Numbered from the stretch's first letter, positions 1 to 9,141 are shown. The stretch: DNA of 64,000 nt from Nocardiopsis coralli (GCF_014892575.1 NZ_JADBGI010000004.1:64282-128281), one strand, 5' to 3'. The notes: generated by a model from the sequence alone, not told the origin. A program made the numbers and translations.

Positions 1-1047
1 GACTTCACCGTCAACGCGATGGCGGTGCACGTTCCCGACGGCACCTTCGTCGACCCCTTCGGCGGCCTGCGCGATCTGCACGCCCAGGTGCTGCGCACGC
101 CCGGCAGGCCCGAGGACTCCTTCAGCGACGACCCGCTGCGCATCATGCGCGCGGTCCGCTTCGCCGCCCAGCTCGGTTTCACACTTGCCCCCGAGGTCGC
201 CGAGGCGGCCCGGGACATGGCCGACCGGCTCACCATCGTCTCGGCCGAACGTGTGCGCGACGAGCTGGTCAAGCTCATGCTCAGCCCGAACCCGCGCACG
301 GGCATCGAGCTCATGGTCGACCTCGGCATCGCCCAGTACGTGTTCCCCGAGATCCCCAGGATGAGCCTGGAGATCGACGAGCACCACCGGCACAAGGACG
401 TCTACCAGCACTCCCTGACCGTGCTCGACCAGGCCATCGACCTGGAGCGTTCCCGCGGCCACGAACCCGACCTCGTGCTGCGCCTGGCCGCACTGCTGCA
501 CGACATCGGCAAGCCCAAGACCCGCTCGTTCGAGGGCAACAACCGCGTCACCTTCCACCACCACGAGGTCGTGGGCGCCTCGATGACGCGCAAGCGCCTC
601 AACAAGCTGCGTTTCTCCAAGGACGTGGTCAACGCGGTCAGCAAGCTCGTCTCCCTGCACCTGCGCTTCCACGGGTACGGCAAGGGGGAGTGGACCGACT
701 CGGCGGTGCGCAGGTACGCCCGCGACGCCGGTGACCAGCTCGAGCGCCTGCACATCCTCACCCGGGCCGACTGCACGACCCGAAACAAGCGCAAGGCCGC
801 GGCGCTCGCGCGGTCGTACGACGACATCGAGCGCCGTATCGACGAGCTCGCCGAGCAGGAGGAGCTGGACCGCATCCGGCCCGACCTCGACGGCAACGAG
901 ATCCAGGAGATCCTCGGCATCGGGCCCGGGCCGGCCGTGGGCAAGGCCTACCGGTACATGCTGGAGCTGCGGCTCGAGAACGGTCCGATGTCCAAGGAGG
1001 AGGCCACGGCCGAACTCCGTGAGTGGGCCGGTCAGCACATCGAGTGA
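1..1047 (+). CDS. cca: CCA tRNA nucleotidyltransferase (5' truncated by window edge)
   Basis: This is the C-terminal part of the enzyme that adds or repairs the CCA end of tRNAs. The reading frame is open from base 1, and its first residues, DFTVNAMA, are the conserved nucleotidyltransferase-family motif, so the true start lies upstream and the ATG at 19 is internal. After the head domain comes the RNA- and SO-binding region (SFSDDPLRIMRAVRFAAQLGF), then an HD domain near window residues 120-175 (HRHKDVYQHSL and LLHDIGKPKTR) typical of bacterial cca genes carrying phosphohydrolase activity. The gene converges with the monooxygenase on the other strand, with only 12 bases between stops. Identification is secure; only the N-terminus is missing. 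Confidence 0.95.
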   Translation, partial: DFTVNAMAVHVPDGTFVDPFGGLRDLHAQVLRTPGRPEDSFSDDPLRIMRAVRFAAQLGFTLAPEVAEAARDMADRLTIVSAERVRDELVKLMLSPNPRTGIELMVDLGIAQYVFPEIPRMSLEIDEHHRHKDVYQHSLTVLDQAIDLERSRGHEPDLVLRLAALLHDIGKPKTRSFEGNNRVTFHHHEVVGASMTRKRLNKLRFSKDVVNAVSKLVSLHLRFHGYGKGEWTDSAVRRYARDAGDQLERLHILTRADCTTRNKRKAAALARSYDDIERRIDELAEQEELDRIRPDLDGNEIQEILGIGPGPAVGKAYRYMLELRLENGPMSKEEATAELREWAGQHIE

Positions 1048-1059
1048 GCCGGGGCCGCC

Positions 1060-2259
1060 TCAGGGGGTGTACCGGTCGAACGGGAACTCGGGCGGGGTAC
1101 CGAAGGGGTCCCCTGCGCCCGAGTTCTCCTTTCCGGCGACCTTGAGCGCGGCCAACGACGCACGCATGACCCCCGAGCGCATGCGGATCCCGCCGCGGCC
1201 GGTGCGCGGCGCCGCGAAACCGGTGGAGAGCGGCCCCACCTTGTGTGCGGCGTCCACGTGCGGACGCATCGCCTCACGGTAGGCGGCGAACGCGCGCACG
1301 TGGTCACCGTCGTGGTGTGCGAGTTCCCCCGCCAGCGCCATGGCCCCGAGCAGGGCCAGCACGCTGCCCATCCCGGTCATCGGGTCCGGGCAGTGCGCCG
1401 CGTCGCCGAGCAGAACCACCCGCCCCCGGTGCCACTCCTGCATCCGGATCTGCTGGGACGGCGCCATGTGCACGCGGGTGCCGCGCATGGCCCGCAGGAG
1501 GTCGGGAACGTGGCCGCCGAGGTCGGAGTGCACACGTTCCACGAAGTCCTTGACCTCGGCCTGGCGCATGCCCTGGGACTCGACCGGGCGCAGGCTCCGG
1601 AACAGGAACATGCCCTCGAGGTCGGTGTTGCCCGGGAACGTCGTCACCGCCGACCCGCGGTAGGGCCAGACGTGGAACTTGGTCGAGTCCTTCTGGCCGG
1701 TGTGGTTGTCCACCGTGAAGATGGCCAGGTTGGTGCCGAGGAAGAAGGCGTGGTCCTCGGTGGTCGTCCCGAACAGCAGGCCGCGCACGTTCGAGTGCAG
1801 CCCGTCGGCGCCCACCACGAGGTCGAAACGGCGCGGCTCCCGGTTCTCGAACCCCACGAGCACACCCTCGTCGTCCTCGTGCAACGCGGTGATGGAGTCG
1901 TCGAAGAGGTACTCGGCCGCCTGCTCGCCCTCCTTGTGGAGGAGCGAGCACAGGCGGTCGCGGGCGATGGCCCTGCCGCCCCCGGCCCAACTGGGGATGC
2001 CGATCTCCGGACCGTCGCCGTAGACGATCGTCGCGTTGGGCGGAGCCCCGCTGACGGCGTGCACCCGCTCGTGGAGCCCCATCCGGTCCAGCACGGTCAG
2101 GCCCTGGGCGGAGAGCTCGATGCGGAACCCTTCTGCCCGCGGAGCCGGGGCGCGCTCCACGACCGTGGGTACGAAACCCTGACGGGACAGGAAGTGGGCC
2201 AGCGCCGGGCCGGCCACACCCCCGCCGGAGATGAGGACGGTCTTGGCGGACGTGCGCAC
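1060..2259 (-). CDS. FAD-dependent monooxygenase (PHBH/TetX-like)
   Basis: A class A flavoprotein monooxygenase of about 399 aa that should hydroxylate an aromatic or polyketide-like substrate using NAD(P)H and O2. The Rossmann motif ISGGGVAGPALA lies near residues 8-19, a DG-type motif (VVGADGLHSNVR) is in the middle, and the second FAD motif VVLLGDAAHCPDP lies near 280-292. The frame stays open further upstream, but the GTG at 2259 is preceded by GAGAGGAG at good spacing and directly begins the beta strand of the FAD fold, so it was chosen. It follows an MFS exporter on the same strand with a 43-base gap, suggesting a modify-and-export pair. The substrate is unknown; TetX/Rox-type drug inactivation is possible but not shown. 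Confidence 0.85.
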   Translation of the reverse strand: MRTSAKTVLISGGGVAGPALAHFLSRQGFVPTVVERAPAPRAEGFRIELSAQGLTVLDRMGLHERVHAVSGAPPNATIVYGDGPEIGIPSWAGGGRAIARDRLCSLLHKEGEQAAEYLFDDSITALHEDDEGVLVGFENREPRRFDLVVGADGLHSNVRGLLFGTTTEDHAFFLGTNLAIFTVDNHTGQKDSTKFHVWPYRGSAVTTFPGNTDLEGMFLFRSLRPVESQGMRQAEVKDFVERVHSDLGGHVPDLLRAMRGTRVHMAPSQQIRMQEWHRGRVVLLGDAAHCPDPMTGMGSVLALLGAMALAGELAHHDGDHVRAFAAYREAMRPHVDAAHKVGPLSTGFAAPRTGRGGIRMRSGVMRASLAALKVAGKENSGAGDPFGTPPEFPFDRYTP

Positions 2260-2302
2260 GGTGACTCCTCTCGGTCGTCGGCGGCGACCTCGTCGCCGCC
2301 CT

Positions 2303-3610
2303 CTACGCCCAGAGTGCCCCACGGCCCTTACATGTTGCTGACAGTCTGCGTGCACGCACCGTCCAGCCCACGGCGAGCGCGGCGTAGACCAGCACCATCG
2401 CCACCACCACCGCCGCGCTCACCCCCGACGGCGGGACGAACACCGCGGCGAGGGCCGCGCCCAGTACGAACGTGGCGTTGAACAGGACGTCGTAGACGGA
2501 GAACACACGGCCGCGGAACGCGTCGTCGACATGTCGCTGAACCAACGTGTCGACGGTGACCTTCACGGCCTGGGAGACGAACCCGAGCACGAAACCGGCG
2601 ATCGGGAACAGCACCGGTGAGAACGGCAGGCCGAACACCACCAGTGCGACCGCCGCCGTGGCCAGCAACGACGCGATCCACGTGCTCGCGCTCATCCGGG
2701 CGGTCGCCCACGGGGTCGCCACGGCGCCGGCGAAGAAACCGATCGCGAGCAGGGCGGCCGACACCGAGAAACCGGCGAGACCGGCCACCCCGCCGCCGGT
2801 GAAGGTGTTGTTGTACAGCAGCAGTGTCATGAGGGTCGCGACCCCGAACAGGACCCGGTGCACACCCATGGTCAGCAGGCCGTCCCGGGCCGGGACCCGG
2901 TCGCCGATGTGCCGCAGTCCGCTCAGCATCCCGCGCAGCACGTTGCGGACGGCCGCGCGCACCTCTTCGGGCTCCTCCTCCAGGTGGGGACCGAGTTCCC
3001 GGTAGCGAAGGCTGAGCGAGACCAGCGCGGCGGCGGCGAAACCGAGCGCGGCCACGAACAGGATGATCCCGGTCCCGAGCGCGTCCTCACCGCCGATCAT
3101 GCCGATCGCCAGGCCCACGCCCGTGCCCAGGGAGCTGGCCGCGGTGCCGCACGTGGGGGTGACCGCGTTGGCCATCATGAGCTGGTCGCGCGGCACCACG
3201 TACGGCAGTCCGGCGGAGAGCCCGGACAGGAAGAACCGGTTGACGCTCAGCACCAGCAGCGCGGCCACGAAGAACGCCGGACCTGCACCCTGGGCGACCA
3301 GCACCGCGGTGACGACCCCGAGTACCGCCTTGACCAGTGAGGAGAACAGCAGGACCTGGCGGCGCGGCCACCGGTCGATGAGCACCCCCGCGAACGGGGC
3401 CACCACGGAGAAGGGCAGCAGCAGCACGGCGAACGCGGCGGCCACCGCCCCCGCGCTGGTGTGCTGCTCGGGGTTGAAGAACACGAAGCCGGCCAGGCCC
3501 GCCTGGTAGACCCCGTCGGAGAACTGGGAGACCAGGCGGGTGCCGAACAGGCGGCGGAACCGGGCGCCGCGCAGCACCACACGCAGGTCGCCGAAGAAGG
3601 AGGAGGACAC
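2303..3610 (-). CDS. MFS transporter, EntS-like
   Basis: A 435-aa major facilitator superfamily permease with about twelve hydrophobic segments. The cytoplasmic loop between helices 2 and 3 carries GVLIDRWPRRQVLL, the MFS signature in the variant seen in EntS/MFS_3-type exporters. The GTG start at 3610 follows GGTGAGG only two bases away, so the ribosome site is poor and the message may be leaderless. It lies upstream of and probably co-transcribed with the flavin monooxygenase. Expected role is proton-driven efflux of a small molecule at the cytoplasmic membrane; the substrate cannot be read from sequence. Confidence 0.85.
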   Translation of the reverse strand: MSSSFFGDLRVVLRGARFRRLFGTRLVSQFSDGVYQAGLAGFVFFNPEQHTSAGAVAAAFAVLLLPFSVVAPFAGVLIDRWPRRQVLLFSSLVKAVLGVVTAVLVAQGAGPAFFVAALLVLSVNRFFLSGLSAGLPYVVPRDQLMMANAVTPTCGTAASSLGTGVGLAIGMIGGEDALGTGIILFVAALGFAAAALVSLSLRYRELGPHLEEEPEEVRAAVRNVLRGMLSGLRHIGDRVPARDGLLTMGVHRVLFGVATLMTLLLYNNTFTGGGVAGLAGFSVSAALLAIGFFAGAVATPWATARMSASTWIASLLATAAVALVVFGLPFSPVLFPIAGFVLGFVSQAVKVTVDTLVQRHVDDAFRGRVFSVYDVLFNATFVLGAALAAVFVPPSGVSAAVVVAMVLVYAALAVGWTVRARRLSATCKGRGALWA

Positions 3611-3661
3611 GGCCTCACCCTAGGGCCGTGAGTCCCGGGCGGCGGCCGCCCCCGATACGAA

Positions 3662-3703
3662 GGGCCCCGGCCGGGAACGCTCGTGATCCCGGGCCGGGGC
3701 CCC
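3662..3703 (-). terminator. Hairpin terminator of ino1
   Basis: Arms at 3662-3676 and 3687-3702 pair over about 15 bp with one bulged G, closing a loop that contains ACGCTCGTGA. It lies just past the ino1 stop on the minus strand. There is no clear U-tract, as is common in actinomycete terminators. The loop is nearly the same as that of the hairpin at 33136-33174. Confidence 0.75.
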
Positions 3704-3719
3704 TGCGGTCGCGGCGGGT

Positions 3720-4799
3720 TCAGGCGTCGTCGCCGCCCGCGATGAACTCTTCGACCTGTGCGTGCGCCTCGGAGTCGCTGTACTGCACGGGCGGGGACTT
3801 CATGAAGTAGGAGGAGGGCGCCAGGATCGGGCCGCCGATGCCGCGGTCCTTGGCGATCTTCGCGGCGCGGACCGCGTCGATGATGATGCCGGCGGAGTTC
3901 GGGGAGTCCCACACCTCGAGCTTGTACTCGAGGTTGAGGGGCGCGTCCCCGAAGGCGCGCCCCTCCAGGCGGACGTAGGCCCACTTGCGGTCGTCGAGCC
4001 ACGGCACGTGGTCCGACGGGCCGATGTGCACGGAACCGGCGTTGAGCTCGTGCGGGATCTGCGAGGTGACCGACTGGGTCTTGGAGACCTTCTTCGACTC
4101 CAGGCGCTCGCGCTCCAACATGTTCTTGAAGTCCATGTTGCCGCCGAAGTTGAGCTGGTACGTGCGGTCCACGACCACGCCGCGGTCCTCGAACAGCTTG
4201 GACATCACACGGTGGGTGATGGTGGCGCCGATCTGCGACTTGATGTCGTCGCCGACGATCGGGACCCCGGCCTTGGTGAACTTCTCCGCCCACTCGGGGT
4301 CGGAGGCGATGAAGACCGGCAGGGCGTTGACGAAGGCGACACCGGCGTCGACGGCGCACTGCGCGTAGAACTTGTCGGCCTCCTCCGAACCCACCGGCAG
4401 GTAGGAGACGAGGACGTCGGCCTCGCTCGCCTTGAGGGCGGCGACGACGTCGACGGCGTCCTCGGGGGACTCCTGGATCATCTCCCGGTAGTAACGGCCG
4501 AGGCCGTCGTAGGTCGGACCGCGCATGACGGGGACACCGGTCGGCGGCACGTCGCAGATCTTGACGGTGTTGTTCTCGCTGGCGGTGATGGCGTCGGCGA
4601 GGTCGTGGCCGACCTTCTTGTCGTCCACGTCGAAGGCGGCGACGAACTCGATGTCGCTCACGTGGTACGGGCCGAACTGGACGTGCATCAGGCCAGGTAC
4701 CCGGGACTCGGGGTTGGCGTCCTTGTAGTAGTGCACGCCCTGGACGAGCGACGCCGCACAGTTGCCGACGCCCACGACGGCTACACGTACCGAACCCAT
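3720..4799 (-). CDS. ino1: Inositol-3-phosphate synthase
   Basis: Converts glucose-6-phosphate to 1L-myo-inositol-1-phosphate with NAD+, the first step to phosphatidylinositol and mycothiol in actinobacteria. The 359-aa protein starts [16 protein letters not shown] (NAD-binding glycine motif) and contains [18 protein letters not shown] and [12 protein letters not shown], all family hallmarks; length matches mycobacterial Ino1. The frame extends to 5336, but the ATG at 4799 is preceded by AGAAGGAG and AAGGA and begins the fold exactly. Many actinomycetes keep a PadR-type regulator gene beside ino1; none is visible in the 950 bases upstream here. Confidence 0.95.
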   Translation of the reverse strand: MGSVRVAVVGVGNCAASLVQGVHYYKDANPESRVPGLMHVQFGPYHVSDIEFVAAFDVDDKKVGHDLADAITASENNTVKICDVPPTGVPVMRGPTYDGLGRYYREMIQESPEDAVDVVAALKASEADVLVSYLPVGSEEADKFYAQCAVDAGVAFVNALPVFIASDPEWAEKFTKAGVPIVGDDIKSQIGATITHRVMSKLFEDRGVVVDRTYQLNFGGNMDFKNMLERERLESKKVSKTQSVTSQIPHELNAGSVHIGPSDHVPWLDDRKWAYVRLEGRAFGDAPLNLEYKLEVWDSPNSAGIIIDAVRAAKIAKDRGIGGPILAPSSYFMKSPPVQYSDSEAHAQVEEFIAGGDDA

Positions 4800-5750
4800 T
4801 GGTCCTTGCTCCTTCTGTTCCGCGAACATGGATTCCACAGCGCACAGCTCGACGCGCCCGCTCCGGAGGAACCGGGGCGCGCCGTTCTGCTTCTTGTTGT
4901 CCGTGTTGAGGTCAGCAGCGCCCGGGGCGGATCTGTTCCCGCCCTCAGCCGCCGTGCGGACGTCCCACGGACGCCGTTGGCGCGGCCTCCCCTGAACGGC
5001 CGTCGGCAGTCGGGGGGAACATGCAACTCTGGCTGTTTTGCTCGGTATGACTCTATCTCCGCCCACCGGCCCGGCCCGCACGACAGTACGCGGGGGGTCC
5101 GGGGCGACCCGGCAGGTCAGGGCGGCCACACGGGATCCGTCCCCGCGTGCGGCGCCAGTGGTACCGAGTTCCCCCAGCTCAGAGGCGCTGAATCTCACAC
5201 CGGCACAGGAGGGCATGGAGCGGTCACCGAGCGCACAACCGGGCGCATCGAGGCCATGCGACCACGGTCCGGAACCTGCGGCGTGAACTGCCCCGATCGG
5301 TACGGAGCGACCCGGCGTGGCCGACAACTCGGTCACGCGCGATACTCTCGCGCGTGGGTTGTGCTATGCCGTTTCATCGCTCTACCGTGACGTTTGATTT
5401 GCGTGCGTAGCCGTTCCGCCCCCATGGGCCGCGCGCCCATGACGGCCCCCGTCGGCCCCCCGCGCCGACGGTTGCGAGCCCCGCTGGCCAACGATCAGGA
5501 GGAAGAAGCGGCCAACGTCTTCGCGACCTGTTGAAAACCTACGCGCCCGCGTGGGCGTCTCTTCATCAAGCCTTGAACGACAGGCGAAGGCACCGGCCGA
5601 GGCCCCGTGCCGAGGCACGAAACCACCGGCCGAGCCACGTCAGCACCGCGGACGCAGGTCGCGGATCACCGATCCCCCAGGGGGACCGTCCCCCCGTTTC
5701 CACCAAGGAATCGTCAGGCCGACCGGCCGTGAGAGGCAATCGAGGACCAC
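4800..5750. other. Intergenic region between divergent ino1 and PBP genes
   Basis: About 950 bases without a convincing gene: the short frames here lack ribosome sites and recognisable domains. It must hold the divergent promoters of ino1 (minus) and the penicillin-binding protein (plus). The only clear structure is the inverted repeat at 5334-5356. In other actinomycetes a regulator gene may occupy this place; here the space is long but empty. Confidence 0.6.
5334..5356. promoter_or_regulatory. 9-bp perfect inverted repeat, possible operator
   Basis: CACGCGCGA at 5334-5342 is followed by the 5-base spacer TACTC and its exact complement TCGCGCGTG at 5348-5356. The dyad is in the divergent ino1/PBP spacer, about 395 bases before the PBP start and 535 before the ino1 start. 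The shape fits a dimeric repressor site or a hairpin in a long leader. No protein can be assigned to it. Confidence 0.45.
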
Positions 5751-8507
5751 GTGAGTACCGAACGACGACGGAGTGCCGAAGGCGGCCGTCGACGGGCCGA
5801 TGGCCCGGTCGACGGTCCGCACGGCGACGGTGGCGATTGGGACGGCGTCCCGCCCGGGGCCGAGCGTCCCGGGAGGCGCCGTCGGCCGGAGGCCGGCGAG
5901 GAGAGCGGATTCTGGGGCGGAGAGGAGCCCGCCGAACGGCCGCGCCGCCGTCGGCCCCCCGAGGGTGAGCCCCCGCCCGGCGAAGGCCGGCGCCGCAGGC
6001 CCCCCGAAGGACACCGCCGCCGTCCCCCCGAGGACGGTGAGCGCCCCCGCCGCCGTCGCCCCGACGACGAGACCGCGGCCCTCGGGGCCGAGGGCGAACG
6101 CCCCCGCCGCAGGCGCCCCGACGACCCGCGGGCCGGTGGGCGCCGCAGGGCGGACGGCCCCCGCGACCCCCGCGAGCGCGACCGCACCCACGCCGCCGGT
6201 GCCGAAGGGCGCCGCCGTCCTCCGGGACGCGGAGACGGTGGAGGAGGCCGTGGCGGCCGTCGGCGCAGTGCCGCGGGCGACGACGACCGGCCCTGGTGGA
6301 AGCGTTTCTTCTCCAAGGCCTGGAAGCCCGCACTCGCGGTCTTCGGCCTCCTGATCATCGCCGGTGTCGGCACGTTCGCCGTGTTCTACTCGGTCGCCCC
6401 CGACGCCGACGACCTCGACCACCAGGCCGAGGTCGAGCTCAGCGCCACCCAGATCATGTGGGCCGGCGAGGAGGACGGCGAAGAGAGCGTCGCCCTCACC
6501 ACCGGTGAGGTCAACCGGGTGCCCGTCGAGTTCGAGGACATCCCGGACAGTGTCGTGAGCGGGGTGCTCGCCGCCGAGCAGCACACCTTCTACGACGACC
6601 CGGGCATCAGCGTCACCGGTACCGCGCGTGCCCTGCTCTCCCGCGGTGAAGCGGGCGGTGGTTCCACCATCACCCAGCAGATGGCCCGTAACTACTACGG
6701 CGGGCTCTCGCAGGAGCAGACGATCCAGCGCAAGATCCGCGAGATCTTCATCTCGATCAAGCTGGCCCAGCAGCTGGAGCAGGACCAGATCCTCGAGCAG
6801 TACCTCAACACCATCTACTTCGGGCGCAACGCCTCCGGTGTCGAGGCCGCGGCCCAGGCCTACTTCGACAAGCCCGTCTCCGAGCTCGACGACGCCGAGG
6901 GCGCCTTCATCGGGCTGATCATCCAGCAGCCCAGCGCGTTCTCCAACCCGGAGCCGGGCGGTCCGCACGACCAGGTCATGCGGGGCGAGCGCTGGGACTA
7001 CCTGCAGACCCAGCTCGCGGCGCTCAACGAGATCGAGCCCGAACTCGGCCTGCCCGAGGAGGAGGCGCAGAACCTCGAGTTCCCGGACACGGTCGAATAC
7101 AACCCCGAGGAAGAGGGCGACCCGCAACTCGCCTACATCAACAACGCGGTCGTCGACGAGGTGGAGCGCCGGTACGACGGCATCACCGGCGCCGACATCG
7201 CGACGCAGGGGTACACGATCCAGACCTCGCTGGACGAGGACCTGATGACCGCCGCCGAGGACGCCTTCGACGTCCTCCCGGAGATGGCCGACGACACCAT
7301 GCGCGGACTCACCTCCGTCAACCCCGAGACCGGGGAGATCGTCGCCTTCAACGGGGGACCGAACGCAGCGGAGGTCGTCAACAACTCGCTGACCCACCAG
7401 ACACAGGCGGGTTCGGCGTACAAGCCGTTCGTGCTCGCGGCCGCGCTCAGGGACGGGGTGAGCCTCAACAGCCAGTTCGACGGCGACTCCCCGCAGGAGT
7501 TCCCCGGGTTGGAGAGCCCGGTGCAGAACGCCGGCGAACAGAGTTACGGCGAGGTCGACCTCATCCAGTCGACGGCGGACTCCATCAACACCCCCTATGT
7601 GGAACTGATGGTCCAGACGGGTGTGGAGAACGTCGACGACCTGGCCGTTGACATGGGCGTGAACGCGGCCCGTACCGAGACCTCGGTCCAGGGGCCGCTC
7701 GTCGCCCTGGGTACGCACCAGGTGAACACCCTGGACATGGCCTCGGCCTACGCCACCTTCGCCGCGCAGGGCCAGCAGAAGCCGGCCCACATGGTGACGG
7801 AGGTGCGCGACCGCAACGGCGACGTCGTCCAGCCCAACGACGCCGACGAGATCGAGAGCGGTTCCGAGGTCCTCGACAGCGACGTCACCGCCGACGCCAC
7901 CCACGCCATGACCCAGGTCGTGGAGAACGGCGGTGGTGAGAACGCCGCGTTGCCCGACGGCCGTCCCGTCGCCGGCAAGACCGGTACCTCCTCCGACGCC
8001 GTCTCCGCCTGGTTCGTGGGGTACACCCCGCAGCTGGCCACCGCGGTCAGCCTCAGCCGGGCGGGCGCCGAACCGCTGGAGATCGGCGGTCAGGGCGATG
8101 TGGAGATCTTCGGTGGCACCACCTCCGCGAACGTCTGGAGCGAATTCATGACGACCGCGATGGAGGGTGAGGAGGTCCAGGAGTTCCCGCCGCCGCAGTT
8201 CATCGGTGACGACCAGAGCTTCCTGCCCACGCCGGAGCCGACGCCGGAGCCCACGCCGGAACCGACCGAGGAGCCGACGGAGGAGCCCACGGACGAGCCG
8301 TCCGAGGAGCCCACGCCTCCGGAGGACTGCAACCCGCTCGACCCCACCTGTGAGCCCGAGGAGATCGACTGCGAGGACCCGCAGTTCGAGGGTCACCCCG
8401 AGTGCCAGGAGGACGGCGAGGACGACGGCCCCGAGTGGCCGTGGGACCCGGAGGAGGAAGCTCCCGAGGAGGACAACAACAGCCTGATCAGGCCTCAGCG
8501 GGAGTGA
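5751..8507 (+). CDS. Bifunctional class A penicillin-binding protein
   Basis: Polymerises lipid II and cross-links peptidoglycan at the outer face of the membrane. The 918-aa protein has an unusual cytoplasmic N-terminus of about 190 residues rich in Arg, Pro, Glu and Gly with repeated RRRRPP/RRRRPDD blocks, one membrane helix near 193-213, a GT51 domain (catalytic Glu near residue 276; GGGSTITQQMARNYY), and a transpeptidase domain with SxxK (S555-K558), SxN (S611-N613) and KTG (743-745). The C-terminus is a Pro/Thr/Glu repeat tail followed by a four-cysteine acidic segment. The GTG start at 5751 follows CGAGGACCAC. A hairpin at 8587-8630 ends the unit. The site corresponds to the PBP gene upstream of rpsF in Streptomyces. 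Confidence 0.93.
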   Translation: MSTERRRSAEGGRRRADGPVDGPHGDGGDWDGVPPGAERPGRRRRPEAGEESGFWGGEEPAERPRRRRPPEGEPPPGEGRRRRPPEGHRRRPPEDGERPRRRRPDDETAALGAEGERPRRRRPDDPRAGGRRRADGPRDPRERDRTHAAGAEGRRRPPGRGDGGGGRGGRRRSAAGDDDRPWWKRFFSKAWKPALAVFGLLIIAGVGTFAVFYSVAPDADDLDHQAEVELSATQIMWAGEEDGEESVALTTGEVNRVPVEFEDIPDSVVSGVLAAEQHTFYDDPGISVTGTARALLSRGEAGGGSTITQQMARNYYGGLSQEQTIQRKIREIFISIKLAQQLEQDQILEQYLNTIYFGRNASGVEAAAQAYFDKPVSELDDAEGAFIGLIIQQPSAFSNPEPGGPHDQVMRGERWDYLQTQLAALNEIEPELGLPEEEAQNLEFPDTVEYNPEEEGDPQLAYINNAVVDEVERRYDGITGADIATQGYTIQTSLDEDLMTAAEDAFDVLPEMADDTMRGLTSVNPETGEIVAFNGGPNAAEVVNNSLTHQTQAGSAYKPFVLAAALRDGVSLNSQFDGDSPQEFPGLESPVQNAGEQSYGEVDLIQSTADSINTPYVELMVQTGVENVDDLAVDMGVNAARTETSVQGPLVALGTHQVNTLDMASAYATFAAQGQQKPAHMVTEVRDRNGDVVQPNDADEIESGSEVLDSDVTADATHAMTQVVENGGGENAALPDGRPVAGKTGTSSDAVSAWFVGYTPQLATAVSLSRAGAEPLEIGGQGDVEIFGGTTSANVWSEFMTTAMEGEEVQEFPPPQFIGDDQSFLPTPEPTPEPTPEPTEEPTEEPTDEPSEEPTPPEDCNPLDPTCEPEEIDCEDPQFEGHPECQEDGEDDGPEWPWDPEEEAPEEDNNSLIRPQRE

Positions 8508-8538
8508 TACCGACAGGTCGACGTCGCGACGTGCCGAT

Positions 8539-8570
8539 CTCCTGACAGATCGACCTCCTGACAGATCGAC
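8539..8570. repeat. Exact 16-bp tandem duplication
   Basis: CTCCTGACAGATCGAC occurs twice head to tail (8539-8554 and 8555-8570), with a degenerate related unit near 8510-8523 (ACCGACAGGTCGAC). It lies between the PBP stop and its terminator. It may be replication slippage in noncoding DNA; no function is evident. Confidence 0.7.
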
Positions 8571-8586
8571 ATGCCGACACGGTGAC

Positions 8587-8630
8587 GAGGGGCCGGCGAC
8601 CGCGCAGCACAGCGCGGACGCCGGCCCCTC
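8587..8630 (+). terminator. Strong hairpin terminator after the PBP gene
   Basis: GAGGGGCCGGCG at 8587-8598 pairs perfectly with 8619-8630, and an inner 6-bp stem CCGCGC/GCGCGG (8600-8605, 8612-8617) continues it past an A/A mismatch. It separates the PBP gene from the rpsF operon. No long U-tract follows. Confidence 0.8.
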
Positions 8631-8633
8631 TCG

Positions 8634-8642
8634 CTGTCCACA
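8634..8642 (+). promoter_or_regulatory. DnaA-box-like 9-mer before rpsF
   Basis: CTGTCCACA differs from the actinomycete DnaA box TTGTCCACA at the first base only, a change known to be tolerated. It lies in the rpsF promoter region, 172 bases before the start. A single near-match alone is weak; it gains weight from perfect boxes before ssb and dnaB. Confidence 0.4.
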
Positions 8643-8813
8643 GGGGCGGAACCGACCCGCCAGGGTGGTACGGAGCTGCTGGTAATCTTGGCTCCCGTAC
8701 GGCTCAGAGCCCCGATCACTCCCCGGCCCGGTCCGGGTGACGGGAACGGGGCACCTGACCTCCTGCCATGGAGATTCCATGGCCGCAACAGTCCAGAGGA
8801 GGAACGAACGCTC

Positions 8814-9104
8814 ATGCGTCGTTACGAAATCATGGTCATCCTCGAGCCCAGCCTCGACGAGCGCACCGTCGCCCCGTCGCTGGAGAACTTCCTCGGCGTC
8901 GTCCGCAACGACGGCGGCTCGGTCGAGAAGGTCGACATCTGGGGCAAGCGCCGTCTCGCCTACGACATCGACAAGAACGCCGAGGGCATCTACGCGGTCG
9001 TCGACCTGACCGCCACGCCCGCCACGGTCAAGGAGCTGGAGCGCCAGCTCGGCATCGCCGAGTCCGTTCTGCGCACCAAGGTGCTCCGCCCCGAGGTCCA
9101 CTAG
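8814..9104 (+). CDS. rpsF: 30S ribosomal protein S6
   Basis: S6 binds S18 on the platform of the small ribosomal subunit. The 96-aa product begins [19 protein letters not shown] and has the expected ferredoxin-like S6 length and the [22 protein letters not shown] core. The frame is open upstream, but ATG 8814 is preceded by AGGAGG (8797-8802) and matches S6 N-termini. It heads the classic rpsF-ssb-rpsR-rplI operon. Confidence 0.97.
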   Translation: MRRYEIMVILEPSLDERTVAPSLENFLGVVRNDGGSVEKVDIWGKRRLAYDIDKNAEGIYAVVDLTATPATVKELERQLGIAESVLRTKVLRPEVH

Positions 9105-9132
9105 GACCCGGTCCGTCCCCAGAGGGCGGCGG

Positions 9133-9141
9133 TTGTCCACA
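9133..9141 (+). promoter_or_regulatory. Perfect DnaA box in the rpsF-ssb spacer
   Basis: TTGTCCACA, the preferred actinomycete DnaA box, lies 101 bases before the ssb start. It could let DnaA act on ssb transcription inside the operon or help titrate DnaA. The occurrence is certain; function is inference. Confidence 0.5.

Noticed and set aside
5531..5968. Plus-strand frame overlapping the PBP start
   Set aside because: No ribosome site; Arg-rich shadow of the low-complexity PBP N-terminus.
8508..8580. CRISPR-like repeats after the PBP gene
   Set aside because: Only two exact 16-bp units without spacers; no cas genes in the window.
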